Origin: Chitinophaga cymbidii | Lineage (GTDB): Bacteria > Bacteroidota > Bacteroidia > Chitinophagales > Chitinophagaceae | DNA: 64,000 nucleotides | Assembly: GCF_007992715.1 (NCBI RefSeq) | Contig: NZ_BKAU01000009.1 | Coordinates: forward strand, 93,795 to 157,794 | Direction: 5' to 3' | Notes under the pieces: generated by a model | Seen by the model: the letters and a program-made list of their open reading frames with translations, nothing else | The model's database searches: none | What the model was told of the DNA's origin: nothing | Made by a program: the position numbers and the translations under genes | Part shown: piece after piece, positions 7,724 through 16,375 of the stretch | Layout of the letters: each line of letters starts with the position of its first letter | Position numbering within the stretch: the first letter of the stretch is position 1

Positions 7724-9007
7724 TTATTTCCTGCCGTAGTCAAATACAAGATGGCAGAAAGCCTTCACGCCCACGTCCAGCATGCTGTCGTCAATAAAGA
7801 AAGACGGCGTGTGATGGCTCGGCGCTTTATCCGGATCATCGCCCTTTGGCATGCCGCCGAGATAAAAGAACAGTGCCGGTGCCTTGGTGCCGTAGTAAGA
7901 AAAATCTTCCGCGCCCGTTACCCATGACATGATGCCCGTTTTATCCGCCCCCGCGGCCTTTTGCAGGGACGGCAGCATGCGCGCCGTCAACGCCGAATCG
8001 TTGAACGTAACGAGCGTTTTCGTATCGATATCCACTTTCACCTCCGCGCCCATAGACTCCGCGATCTTCTGCGCCGTGAGCCGTATCCGCCGGTGCACAT
8101 CTTTTTGCATATCGCTGTCCAGCGTGCGGATGGTGCCTTCCAGCAAAGCCTCCTCGGGAATGATGTTATTGCGCACGCCGCTGTGGAACTTGGCTACCGT
8201 GATCACCACGGGTGCGGTTACGATGTCCGACTGCCGGCTGACGATCGTTTGCAGCCCGTTCATGATCTGCGTGCCCACCACGATCGGGTCAATGCTTTTC
8301 CAGGGCGTAGAACCGTGTGCCGGCTTGCCTTTGATGGCGATCGAGAACCAGTCCGCCGAAGCCATCATAGCGCCCGGCCGGTACCGGATATTCCCCACTT
8401 CAATGGAAGAGCTGATATGCAACCCGAATATCGCATCCACGCCATCCATCACCCCTTCTTTGACCATCAGTGAAGCGCCGCCTTCCTCATCACCCGGAGG
8501 GCCTTCTTCCGCCGGCTGAAAGATGAACTTCACCGTACCGCGTATATCTTTTTTCATCGATGCCAATACCTCCGCCGTACCCATCAGGATCGCCACATGG
8601 CTGTCGTGCCCGCAGGCATGCATCACAGGAACGGTCTGGCCTAAATACTCCGCTGTGACGGAGGATTTGAACGGAACGTCCACTTTTTCCAGCACCGGCA
8701 GTGCGTCCATGTCCGCCCGCAATGCCACTACGGGCCCGGGTTTCCCGCCTTTCAGGATGGCGGTCACACCGGTTTTGGCGATGCCGGTCTGCACGTCCAG
8801 CCCCAGCGCGCGCAGGTGCGCGGCGATGTACTCCGCTGTTTTGAACTCACGGTTGGATAATTCAGGATGCTGATGGATGTATCTTCTCCATTCGATGACC
8901 TTTGGCAGGATGCCCGCGGCTTTCTGTCCGATCTGCTGCCGGAAGTCCTGCGCCTGTGATACAATGGCCGGTATTACGGCCAGCAGGAAGAAGGGGAGTT
9001 TTTTCAT
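7724..9007 (-). CDS. Exported M20-family amidohydrolase
   Basis: 427 residues. The start was moved to the ATG at 9007, which begins a normal signal peptide (MKKLPFFLLAVIPAIVSQAQ); the longer frame reaches into the divergent malQ start. Metal-binding motifs of the M20D subgroup are visible: HACGHDSHVAILMG (Cys/His ligands) and EEGPPGDEEGGA (catalytic Glu pair), then FGLHIS and the late His in the dimerisation/catalytic segments. Relatives hydrolyse N-acyl amino acids or conjugates (hippurate hydrolase, IAA-amino-acid hydrolase). Substrate cannot be told from sequence; export suggests periplasmic peptide or acyl-amino-acid processing. Confidence 0.88.
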   Translation of the reverse strand: MKKLPFFLLAVIPAIVSQAQDFRQQIGQKAAGILPKVIEWRRYIHQHPELSNREFKTAEYIAAHLRALGLDVQTGIAKTGVTAILKGGKPGPVVALRADMDALPVLEKVDVPFKSSVTAEYLGQTVPVMHACGHDSHVAILMGTAEVLASMKKDIRGTVKFIFQPAEEGPPGDEEGGASLMVKEGVMDGVDAIFGLHISSSIEVGNIRYRPGAMMASADWFSIAIKGKPAHGSTPWKSIDPIVVGTQIMNGLQTIVSRQSDIVTAPVVITVAKFHSGVRNNIIPEEALLEGTIRTLDSDMQKDVHRRIRLTAQKIAESMGAEVKVDIDTKTLVTFNDSALTARMLPSLQKAAGADKTGIMSWVTGAEDFSYYGTKAPALFFYLGGMPKGDDPDKAPSHHTPSFFIDDSMLDVGVKAFCHLVFDYGRK

Positions 9008-9102
9008 AAGATTTTGATTGATCCCATAATTTAAGGATTCTTCCGTTATTTTCAACACGCCGCCGGAGGCCGCTGTGCAGCCGGGCATAGCGGACAAGGT
9101 AA

Positions 9103-9110
9103 TTAATTTG
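9103..9110 (+). promoter_or_regulatory. malQ: Partial -7 box before malQ
   Basis: TTAATTTG, one mismatch to TAnnTTTG, ends 12 bases before the ATG, which would give a leader of only a few bases. Confidence 0.3.
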
Positions 9111-9122
9111 TAATTTCCCGTC

Positions 9123-11324
9123 ATGAGGGTTCAGTTTTACGTCCGGTTTTCGTCCGTGTGGGGCCAGCAGCTTTATCTTTCTACCGGCAAAGGAGATCTT
9201 CTGCCGATGCAGTACCATAATGAACAGTACTGGCAGCTGGCCGCAGACATCGAAGCTGGTACATTTACCTACCGTTACGTGCTGAACGGGCTGCCCGAAA
9301 AGGAAAGCCGCACCATCACGATCGAACCTGATCTAACGGTGATGGACATATGGATATCACCTTCCGCACCGGAAACGGTCTGGTTAACGGCGCCCTTTAC
9401 ACAAGTGTTCTTCAGGCAGGAAACAACCGTGGCGGATGCTTCCGGCTCCTGTACATTCAAGGTGCGGGCGCCTTTGCTGCCGGCCGGAGAAAGTGTATAT
9501 CTCACAGGAAATGTTCCAGCGCTGGGTGGTTGGGATACGCAGAAGGCTATACGAATGTCGTTCGGAGCGGATGGATATTTTACCGCCTACGTTGATATTC
9601 CACCCTTCACCGCGCTGGAATACAAGTATCTTCATCAACAGCATTACGAAGCAGGCGGCAACCGCCGCATGGATGTTCCTGCCGGCAAAACGGTCATCCA
9701 CGACGATTTTACCCGCTTTCTCCGTACGCCCTGGAAAGGCGCGGGCGTTGCCGTACCCGTATTCTCCCTGCGCTCGGAACGGGGATTCGGAACGGGAGAG
9801 TTTGCGGATATTCCGTTGCTGGCGGACTGGGCGGCATCCACCGGGCAATGCCTCGTGCAATTGCTGCCGGTGAACGATACCATCATTGACTACAGCTGGA
9901 AAGATTCCTATCCGTATGCCGCTATCTCCGCGTACGCGCTGCATCCGCTGTACATGCACCTGCCGGCCGTGGGCGCATTGCCGGATGCTTATGAGGCACA
10001 GCGGGTGGAACTGAACAAGGCCCCGCAGCTGGATTATGAAACCGTGATCCGCTGGAAGATGCATTACCTGCGGCTGTTGTTTGAAGATTTCAAACCGGAT
10101 GCGGCATTCCAGGCATGGGCGCAGGAACAGGCGCACTGGCTGGAACCCTACGCGGCCTTCTGTGCGGAACGGGATAAAGCCGGCCAGCCGCTTTTCTATG
10201 CATTCACCCAATACCATCTTCATCTGCAACTATCAGCCGCCGTGAAATATGCGCATGCCAAAGGCGTTGCTATCAAGGGTGATCTGCCGATCGGCGTATA
10301 TCGTCATGGTGTGGATGCGCTCACCTCGCCGGAGCTTTTTAACATGAGCGCGCAGGCCGGCGCGCCGCCGGATGATTTTGCGGAGAAAGGCCAGAACTGG
10401 AGCTTCCCCACTTACAACTGGCAGCAAATGGAAGCCTCCGGGTACACCTGGTGGACGCACCGGCTGCGGCATATGGCGCAATATTTCTCCGCTTACCGCA
10501 TCGATCATATCCTGGGCCTGTTCCGCATCTGGCAGATACCTTTACAGCAGCAGGAGGGCATTTTCGGATATTTTGAGCCCGCTATTCCCTTCAGTGAAGA
10601 AGAGCTGCGGCAATGGGGAATTCCCTTTTCCCGGCAACGCTACTGCCAGCCTTATACCGCGGATGATCCGGCCGATGTGCTGTTCTTTGAACCGGCGCCC
10701 GATACCTTCCACCCGCGTTTCGGCATGCAGCACACCCGCTCGTTCAAAGCGCTGGAACCCGCTGTGCAGGAACGGCTGCTGATGCTCTGCGATCATTTTT
10801 TCTATCACCGCCATAACAACCTCTGGGAGCAGGAAGCGCTGCGCAAGCTGCCGGCCCTGCTGCAGGCGACGGACATGCTGGTATGCGGCGAAGACCTCGG
10901 CATGGTGCCCCATTGCGTGCCCGGGGTGATGCAGCAGCTGGGGATACTCAGCCTGGAAATAGCGAGGATGCCCAAGCAAGCCGGGCAAACGCTGGCGGAC
11001 ATTCCTTACCTCTCCGTCACCAGCGCTTCCACGCACGATATGAGCACCTTGCGCGAATGGTTTAAAGGCGATGCGGCCATCGTGCTCCGGCAGCATTTGT
11101 TATCGCCGGCGATGCTTTGCATTTTCCAGCTGCAGGACTGGCTGGCGCTGGACAGCGGCCTCCCGCACCTGCGCCCGGAAGACGAGCGCATCAACGATCC
11201 CGCCGTTACGCCCTGGTACTGGCGCTACCGTATGCCGCTCACGCTGGAAGCGCTGAACAGCCGGGAGGGGCTGAGGAAGAAGATCCGGTCGTTGATTGAC
11301 GAAAGTGGGAGGTTAGTGAACTAA
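9123..11324 (+). CDS. malQ: 4-alpha-glucanotransferase with two N-terminal CBM20 domains
   Basis: 733 residues. Residues 1-100 and about 105-200 look like two starch-binding CBM20 modules (the second has YLTGNVPALGGWD). From about residue 205 a GH77 catalytic domain: FSLRSERGFGTGEFADI, LPIGVYRHGVDAL, the nucleophile region YRIDHILGLFRIW, GEDLGMVP with the acid/base Glu, and STHDMSTLREW. The enzyme moves maltosyl/glucosyl units between alpha-1,4-glucans. The architecture is that of plant DPE2-like enzymes, but the GH77 domain here is only about 525 residues. Cytoplasmic, no signal peptide. Stands alone, so a role in glycogen or maltodextrin turnover is inferred. Confidence 0.93.
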   Translation: MRVQFYVRFSSVWGQQLYLSTGKGDLLPMQYHNEQYWQLAADIEAGTFTYRYVLNGLPEKESRTITIEPDLTVMDIWISPSAPETVWLTAPFTQVFFRQETTVADASGSCTFKVRAPLLPAGESVYLTGNVPALGGWDTQKAIRMSFGADGYFTAYVDIPPFTALEYKYLHQQHYEAGGNRRMDVPAGKTVIHDDFTRFLRTPWKGAGVAVPVFSLRSERGFGTGEFADIPLLADWAASTGQCLVQLLPVNDTIIDYSWKDSYPYAAISAYALHPLYMHLPAVGALPDAYEAQRVELNKAPQLDYETVIRWKMHYLRLLFEDFKPDAAFQAWAQEQAHWLEPYAAFCAERDKAGQPLFYAFTQYHLHLQLSAAVKYAHAKGVAIKGDLPIGVYRHGVDALTSPELFNMSAQAGAPPDDFAEKGQNWSFPTYNWQQMEASGYTWWTHRLRHMAQYFSAYRIDHILGLFRIWQIPLQQQEGIFGYFEPAIPFSEEELRQWGIPFSRQRYCQPYTADDPADVLFFEPAPDTFHPRFGMQHTRSFKALEPAVQERLLMLCDHFFYHRHNNLWEQEALRKLPALLQATDMLVCGEDLGMVPHCVPGVMQQLGILSLEIARMPKQAGQTLADIPYLSVTSASTHDMSTLREWFKGDAAIVLRQHLLSPAMLCIFQLQDWLALDSGLPHLRPEDERINDPAVTPWYWRYRMPLTLEALNSREGLRKKIRSLIDESGRLVN

Positions 11325-11429
11325 CCGCAATCGGGAAACCTGCTTCTTGCAAACGCCGCTTGCCCCGCCGGGCCAGCCGCATGAATGCACCATTGACAGA
11401 AATCCAATTTCCCGCAGTATATTTATTTT

Positions 11430-12449
11430 ATGGAGCTGACACTATATCCATTCGCCTTAAAATTCCGTCACACATTTACGATATCGAGAAAAAGCAAGGA
11501 CGTGCAGCCTTTACTGGTAGCGGAACTGCGGCAGGACGGCCTGAGCGGGCTGGGAGAAACGGCGGACAACGCCTATTACAACATCACCGTGCCCATGCTG
11601 ATGCAGGCGATCAATGCGCACCGCGGCTTCATCGAGGCTTACCGCCTGGATACGCCGGAAGCCTTCTGGGAAGAGATGTACCCGCGGCTGAAAGATAACC
11701 TGTTCGCCCTCTGCGCGCTGGACCTTGCGGCGCATGACCTCTACGCAAAGCGCCTCGGCAAAAAGCTCTACGAGGTCTGGGACCTCGACCCTTCGCATAA
11801 CCCGATGACGGACTACACCATCGGCATAGATACCGTGGAGAACATGGTGAAAAAGCTGCGGGAATTTCCCTGGCCCATCTACAAGATCAAGCTCGGCACG
11901 AAAGATGATATCGCCATCATCACCGAACTGCGAAAGCATACCAGCGCCGTATTCCGCGTAGACGCGAACTGTGCCTGGGGGGTGGATGAAACGCTCCGCA
12001 ATGCGGCCGCTTTCCAATCCCTCGGCGTGGAGTTCATTGAACAGCCGATGCCCGCGGCGGATTGGGAAGGGATGAAAAAAGTATATGAGCAATCCCCGCT
12101 GCCGTTGTTCGCGGATGAAAGCTGCATTGTGGAAAGCGACGTACAGCAATGCCACGGTTACTTCCACGGCATCAATATAAAACTCACCAAATGCGGCGGC
12201 ATCACGCCTGCCCGCAGGATGATCCTCGAAGCCAAACGCCTGGGCATGCAGGTCATGACCGGCAGCATGAACGAAAGCACCGTAGGCACTTCCGCCGTAG
12301 CGCATTTGCTCCCTTACCTCGATCATGTGGACATGGACGGCCCGCTCCTCCTGGCGGAGGATATTGCGGACGGTGTTCAGATCAAAGATGGTGTGATCAT
12401 CTATGCGGACAGGAATGGTACCGGCGCGGAACTGCACCGCGCTTTCTGA
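11430..12449 (+). CDS. Dipeptide epimerase, enolase superfamily
   Basis: 339 residues. Muconate-lactonizing subgroup of the enolase superfamily: catalytic KxK in IYKIKLG, metal ligands D (RVDANCAW), E (FIEQPMP) and D (FADES), and the second-side Lys in NIKLTKCGG. The late DMDGPLLL segment fits L-Ala-D/L-Glu epimerases, which recycle the murein dipeptide L-Ala-D-Glu to L-Ala-L-Glu. mpl, another murein-recycling gene, is in the window but 31 kb away. Specificity among dipeptide epimerases cannot be set without modelling. The stop is six bases from the stop of the convergent hypothetical gene. Confidence 0.88.
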   Translation: MELTLYPFALKFRHTFTISRKSKDVQPLLVAELRQDGLSGLGETADNAYYNITVPMLMQAINAHRGFIEAYRLDTPEAFWEEMYPRLKDNLFALCALDLAAHDLYAKRLGKKLYEVWDLDPSHNPMTDYTIGIDTVENMVKKLREFPWPIYKIKLGTKDDIAIITELRKHTSAVFRVDANCAWGVDETLRNAAAFQSLGVEFIEQPMPAADWEGMKKVYEQSPLPLFADESCIVESDVQQCHGYFHGINIKLTKCGGITPARRMILEAKRLGMQVMTGSMNESTVGTSAVAHLLPYLDHVDMDGPLLLAEDIADGVQIKDGVIIYADRNGTGAELHRAF

Positions 12450-12455
12450 CGCTGC

Positions 12456-13004
12456 TTATTCCATCGGGCCGAACTTCCGGCCCGCGATGGGACGGTCTCC
12501 GGCGAGGCTGTCCGCCGCAATATCCGGCGGCAGCTCATGCTTCATGCCGGAAAACTTGTAGGGCGGCGAAGCGGAATCGTTCTGCACGATCATGTAACCG
12601 CTGATGATGTTCTCTTCCTTGAAGGAAAAATACACCTTGTTGTTCAGCAGCCACTCATGCGGCAGGCACGGCAGCGTGTAAGGATGGTCGCGGTCCATCC
12701 ACGGCTTCATCACAAAGTCATACTTGCCGCGCTCGGCCAGAATGCCTTTGATGTAACAACGGTCATCCCGTTTGGGATGATAATGCTTGTCGTTTTCCAG
12801 CCTGCCGTAAAAGAACATGCCCTGCACACTGTCAATATGCAGGATGTAACGGAGGATGCCGTTGGTGGACCGGAAAGAAACCTTGTAATCTCCGAGGAGC
12901 GCAGCGGTTTTTTGCTGCATGATGCGGGAGTGTTGCTGACTGGATGCCTGCAGGGGTATACTGCACAGATAAAATGCTGCAAGTACAATCACAGTCAGCC
13001 GCAT
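12456..13004 (-). CDS. Small exported protein of unknown function
   Basis: 182 residues from the ATG at 13004; an ATG at 13025 would only add seven residues. The start gives a signal peptide (MRLTVIVLAAFYLCSIPLQA followed by SSQQ). The mature part is beta-rich with several aromatic and charged segments (FFYGRLENDKHYHPKRDD, KVYFSFKEENIISGYMIV) and no cysteine pair, lipobox or known catalytic motif that I can see. I do not recognise the family. Convergent with the epimerase gene and followed on the other side by the C25-peptidase pair, from which it is separated by about 107 bases. Confidence 0.65.
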   Translation of the reverse strand: MRLTVIVLAAFYLCSIPLQASSQQHSRIMQQKTAALLGDYKVSFRSTNGILRYILHIDSVQGMFFYGRLENDKHYHPKRDDRCYIKGILAERGKYDFVMKPWMDRDHPYTLPCLPHEWLLNNKVYFSFKEENIISGYMIVQNDSASPPYKFSGMKHELPPDIAADSLAGDRPIAGRKFGPME

Positions 13005-13111
13005 GATAGAATGGCGGATTATCATTTGGCAGACGTTTTTGTGTACTTAAATTTACGTGGAATCCGGTGGTATTCCGGCGGATAAGTATGGGCGGGCGGG
13101 ACTTGATTAGT

Positions 13112-13384
13112 TTACCGGGCCTCGTCTTCCGGTATTTCCTTCCAGCTGTCGGCAAAGAAAACGTAGTCGCTTTTCCTGCCGGTGGCTTCAATGAACTTGC
13201 CGGCGAGCGCCGCCAGAGGGTTGTCCATAAAGGGATTGCCCGCCGCGGGGCGGATGAGGAAACTTTCTTCCGCTGTTTGCAGGTATACTCCCAGGCTCTC
13301 GCTTTTTGTGGTGCGCGCGAAAGTCTTCAGCACCAGCTGGCCTTTTACGGTACGTTTGGTTTTCTTCTTTTTATCGCCTGACAT
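13112..13384 (-). CDS. 90-residue protein coupled to the C25 peptidase
   Basis: Starts at ATG 13384, 14 bases inside the end of the upstream peptidase gene, so translation is probably coupled; an ATG at 13411 would lengthen it by nine residues. Lys-rich N-terminus (MSGDKKKKTKR), then a beta-rich stretch (KGQLVLKTF, LGVYLQTAEESFLIRPAAGNPF) and an acidic end. No signal peptide, no transmembrane segment. The RPAAGNPFMDNPLAALAG segment looks like a conserved core. Function unknown; position suggests a partner, inhibitor or substrate of the peptidase. Confidence 0.65.
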   Translation of the reverse strand: MSGDKKKKTKRTVKGQLVLKTFARTTKSESLGVYLQTAEESFLIRPAAGNPFMDNPLAALAGKFIEATGRKSDYVFFADSWKEIPEDEAR

Positions 13385-14933
13385 ATTCTCTGTGACCAAG
13401 GATGACACCATTCTTTTCTTTTACCACCAGCACTTTGGTTTCTTTAAACCTGCCGGTGAATGATGATTCCGAATATACATGAAATTTTACAGGTGCGGGG
13501 AATGATTTTGCACTCCTGGTGAGGGGGGATGGAGCGCTGGTGAATGTTTTTTTGTTTGTTTTTCCGTGGAAGGATTTGAGGAGGGATTTCAGCTGGTCAG
13601 TCAGTTGCAGGAGTTCTCCGGTAACCTGAACATCCCCGGCGGCCGTGCGCGTTTTCATTTTTGCGCTCGTTTTTGCTTTTGCGGCTTTTGCCGCTGCGGT
13701 GTTTTTTATCTCCTTCGGCACAGCAATAAACCCTTTCAACGCCAGCCCTTTTGCCATAAGGTTATCCCGCCTGTTTTGCCGCGGATCGATGGAACGGGCC
13801 ACCGGCGCGCTGTTCACGATCACCAGCGAGGGATCGCCGAGCAGGTAGAACTGTGCGATGGTCTTTAGCTCATAAGGGTCCAGCGAAGGGCCCGTTTCAT
13901 CCAGAAAACGCTGCCTTGCTTCCAGCAGCGCGCGGCCGGTGGAAGCGCCTTTGAGCGTGTTGATAAGAAAGTATTGTGTAAGCAAATCAGCCAGCCCCTG
14001 GCCTTTGGCAGGGCCGTAAGCGATGGTGGAGCTGCCGGTGAAGGCCAGCGCGTGATGCAACAGGTAGCTTTGCGCCATGCTCATCTGCGCTGTTCCCGCA
14101 ACGGAAGGATCATAAAGCTGTGCGCCGTAACAGCATTCCGCGGCCACAATGGTGCCCGGACTGATCTTTTCGGCAAGTCCCGCGGATTGCAGTGCTTCAG
14201 GGAACTTTTTGCCTTTCTGCCCGTAGTAGGACGGGTCTTCCAGCGAGCCATGGCAGTTCAGGAAATGTGTTTTTGCTTTCAGCTGCGTTTTCGTCCACTT
14301 CGGTCCCATAGCGGGCGACAGCTGCAACGCGCCGTTGTGACCGAAGATGTTTTGCAGGCTTTCGCGGGTGGACAGGCGCCAGTCGTGCACACTCACCGCG
14401 AAGTATGACTGGTAATCCTTTACTTTCGCGGGTTTGCTGGATGCCGCGTCTTTCACCAGCGAGCGGAAATACGCCGCATCCCGGCTGCCCGGAATGTCCG
14501 GCAGCCGCCCCACGACGCGCACCGGCGCAATGAACTTACCGGGGTCTGTATGGAAAGGCGCATCACAGGCGTACGGCAGATCGCTGGGGATGATCCGGTC
14601 TTCGTCATCTTCACTGAAAAGCAGGTTGTTGAGCGGCTGAAAAGGGATCACGTCCTGCGCGCCCGCGATCAGCAGGTAGTCCGGCTCAAAACAGCGGTAC
14701 AGCGCATCGATGGCATTCTTGTTCTGGCGGGCATCGCCGGGATCTTTAACAGCCGCGCCTTTGCAGGCTTTCATCGTTTTAACATCATCTACAAAAACGA
14801 CCAGCGTATCAAGGTTGCGTTTTTTATCAGCCTGTTGGAGCGTGTTCAGTGCGGTGAGGAAAGTCTTGTGTTTGCTGCCGTATTTTTTGATCAATGCAGC
14901 ACGGTTGGATACGATGAGCTTATCCTTTTTCAT
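13371..14933 (-). CDS. C25-type (gingipain-fold) cysteine peptidase, cytoplasmic
   Basis: 520 residues. The caspase-like clan CD dyad is visible: His228 in FLNCHGSLED and Cys267/268 in AAECCYGAQLY; FYLLGDPSL near residue 368 is also typical of C25 proteins. Unlike secreted gingipains there is no signal peptide, prodomain or type IX secretion tail, so it should act in the cytoplasm. Residues about 405-440 form an Ala/Lys-rich linker, and a beta-rich tail of about 50 residues ends in HREYVRR. Overlaps the start of the 90-residue gene. A regulated protease in stress or phage response is conceivable but is inference only. Confidence 0.8.
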   Translation of the reverse strand: MKKDKLIVSNRAALIKKYGSKHKTFLTALNTLQQADKKRNLDTLVVFVDDVKTMKACKGAAVKDPGDARQNKNAIDALYRCFEPDYLLIAGAQDVIPFQPLNNLLFSEDDEDRIIPSDLPYACDAPFHTDPGKFIAPVRVVGRLPDIPGSRDAAYFRSLVKDAASSKPAKVKDYQSYFAVSVHDWRLSTRESLQNIFGHNGALQLSPAMGPKWTKTQLKAKTHFLNCHGSLEDPSYYGQKGKKFPEALQSAGLAEKISPGTIVAAECCYGAQLYDPSVAGTAQMSMAQSYLLHHALAFTGSSTIAYGPAKGQGLADLLTQYFLINTLKGASTGRALLEARQRFLDETGPSLDPYELKTIAQFYLLGDPSLVIVNSAPVARSIDPRQNRRDNLMAKGLALKGFIAVPKEIKNTAAAKAAKAKTSAKMKTRTAAGDVQVTGELLQLTDQLKSLLKSFHGKTNKKTFTSAPSPLTRSAKSFPAPVKFHVYSESSFTGRFKETKVLVVKEKNGVILGHREYVRR

Positions 14934-15001
14934 CGGGGTGATTTTTGGGGTGGAATAACGATCCGAATGTAAGCATTAACTTGTAAAAGTTGAGGGGAAT
15001 C

Positions 15002-15010
15002 TATAATTTG
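15002..15010 (+). promoter_or_regulatory. -7-like box (TATAATTTG) before the DUF6807 gene
   Basis: TA-N3-TTTG, one base longer than the consensus. It ends five bases before the ATG at 15016, so the message would be nearly leaderless. The same 9-mer precedes the OmpA-family gene on the minus strand near 5537. Confidence 0.35.
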
Positions 15011-15015
15011 TTTGC

Positions 15016-16332
15016 ATGAAGATGCAATATCCGCGTTATGTTATGTTGATAGTCTTGTTGGGCTGGGCCGCCGCTTCACAGGCGCAGCTGATTGCCCGTG
15101 TTACTGTTCAGACCGGTGCGTATGCGCGGCAGCGTACGCCCGTCAGCCTCGATCTTTCCCGCCTGCCGAAAGGCCCGTATGAATTGTTTGCGGTAGATGG
15201 CGGCCGGCGCACGAAGGTACCCTGCCAATATGAGCCCGGTATAGTGCCGCGCCTCTGGTGGCAACTGGGGGAGAAGGTGCCGGCGGGCGTTGTGAGGACT
15301 TACGAGCTGCATGCCGTTCCGCAAAAGGGTGGTGCTGCTGATGCGGTGCAACGGAATAATGCTTCCCCTGTACCATCTGCCGCGGCAGTCAGCGACGGAC
15401 AGAATAGCCCTTCCCCGATGCCTGCCGCCGTTACACTGAAAGACGAACAAGGCGCCCTCACCATCCGCAACCACGATCATCCTGTACTGCAATACAACTA
15501 CGCCACCGTTTACCCGCCCGCGGGCGTGGACACGGTTTTCCGCCGCAGCGGTTTCATCCATCCCGCCTGGTCCCCCGCAGGCAAGGTGCTGACCGGCATC
15601 CACCCGAAAGACCACTATCATCATTTCGGTATCTGGAACCCCTGGACCGACACCGAGTTCGAAGGAAAGACCGTTGATTTCTGGAACATCGCGAAGAAAA
15701 CCGGTACGGTAAGATTTGTGCATTTCATCAGCCGCACGCAGGGCGCCGTCTGGGGCGGCTTTAAAACCTTGCAGGCGCATGTGGTGCTTGGCGCCACGGA
15801 AAAGGACGCGTTGGATGAAGTGTGGGATATCCGGGCGTATAACGGCAAAGGGATGCAGGTATGGGACTTTGTGTCCGTATTAAGCTGTGGTACCACGTCC
15901 CCCATTACGTTGAAGCATTACCGTTATGGCGGCGGCTTCGGGTTCCGGGGGCACCCGGACTGGAACAATAAGAACAGCGCGGTCCTTACGTCCGCCGGTA
16001 AAACCCGCAGGAACGCGGATTCCACTTACATGCGCTGGTTCAAGGTGGCCGGTACTTCCGGGGAAGGGAAAGCGGGCATGCTGGTGCTGGTGGCGCCGGA
16101 TAACTTCAACTTTCCCCAGCCTATAAGGGTATGGCCGGAAAAAGACCTGGGTGGACAGGTGTTCATCAATATATCACCCACCAAAGACCGCCCCTGGACG
16201 CTCTCTTACGGTAATGAATATACGCAGAAGTACCGTGTGGTCACGTTTGACGGAGATATCAGCGCGGAAGAAGCGGAGGCGTTGTGGAATGATTATGCGC
16301 ATCCGCCGGAGGTAACGGTGTCAGCTGAATGA
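15016..16332 (+). CDS. Exported DUF6807 (PmoA-like) family protein
   Basis: 438 residues with a signal peptide (LIVLLGWAAASQAQ). The body matches the family once called methane oxygenase PmoA, now DUF6807: VLQYNY, RRSGFIHPAWSPAGKVLTG, HYHHFGIWNPWTDTEF and the beta-sandwich segments after it. The name methane oxygenase is historical; Bacteroidota members are periplasmic and usually near sugar-catabolic genes. No enzymatic role is proven to my knowledge. A low-complexity insert at about 103-138 (Ala/Pro/Ser-rich) separates an N-terminal domain. Divergent from the C25 peptidase; a 14-base palindrome (14978-14991) lies between them. Confidence 0.82.
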   Translation: MKMQYPRYVMLIVLLGWAAASQAQLIARVTVQTGAYARQRTPVSLDLSRLPKGPYELFAVDGGRRTKVPCQYEPGIVPRLWWQLGEKVPAGVVRTYELHAVPQKGGAADAVQRNNASPVPSAAAVSDGQNSPSPMPAAVTLKDEQGALTIRNHDHPVLQYNYATVYPPAGVDTVFRRSGFIHPAWSPAGKVLTGIHPKDHYHHFGIWNPWTDTEFEGKTVDFWNIAKKTGTVRFVHFISRTQGAVWGGFKTLQAHVVLGATEKDALDEVWDIRAYNGKGMQVWDFVSVLSCGTTSPITLKHYRYGGGFGFRGHPDWNNKNSAVLTSAGKTRRNADSTYMRWFKVAGTSGEGKAGMLVLVAPDNFNFPQPIRVWPEKDLGGQVFINISPTKDRPWTLSYGNEYTQKYRVVTFDGDISAEEAEALWNDYAHPPEVTVSAE

Positions 16333-16375
16333 AACTCCGGTGCATCGCATCAGAAACATGCCGGGGTGATGATCG

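Noticed and set aside
9008..9124. Extension of the M20 hydrolase to 9124
   Set aside because: It would overlap the divergent malQ start and bury the signal peptide 39 residues inside the protein.
15016..16332. Reading the DUF6807 gene as a true methane monooxygenase subunit
   Set aside because: The family name is historical; this is a soluble exported beta-rich protein without the membrane helices or copper ligands of PmoA, and no pmoB/pmoC genes are near.
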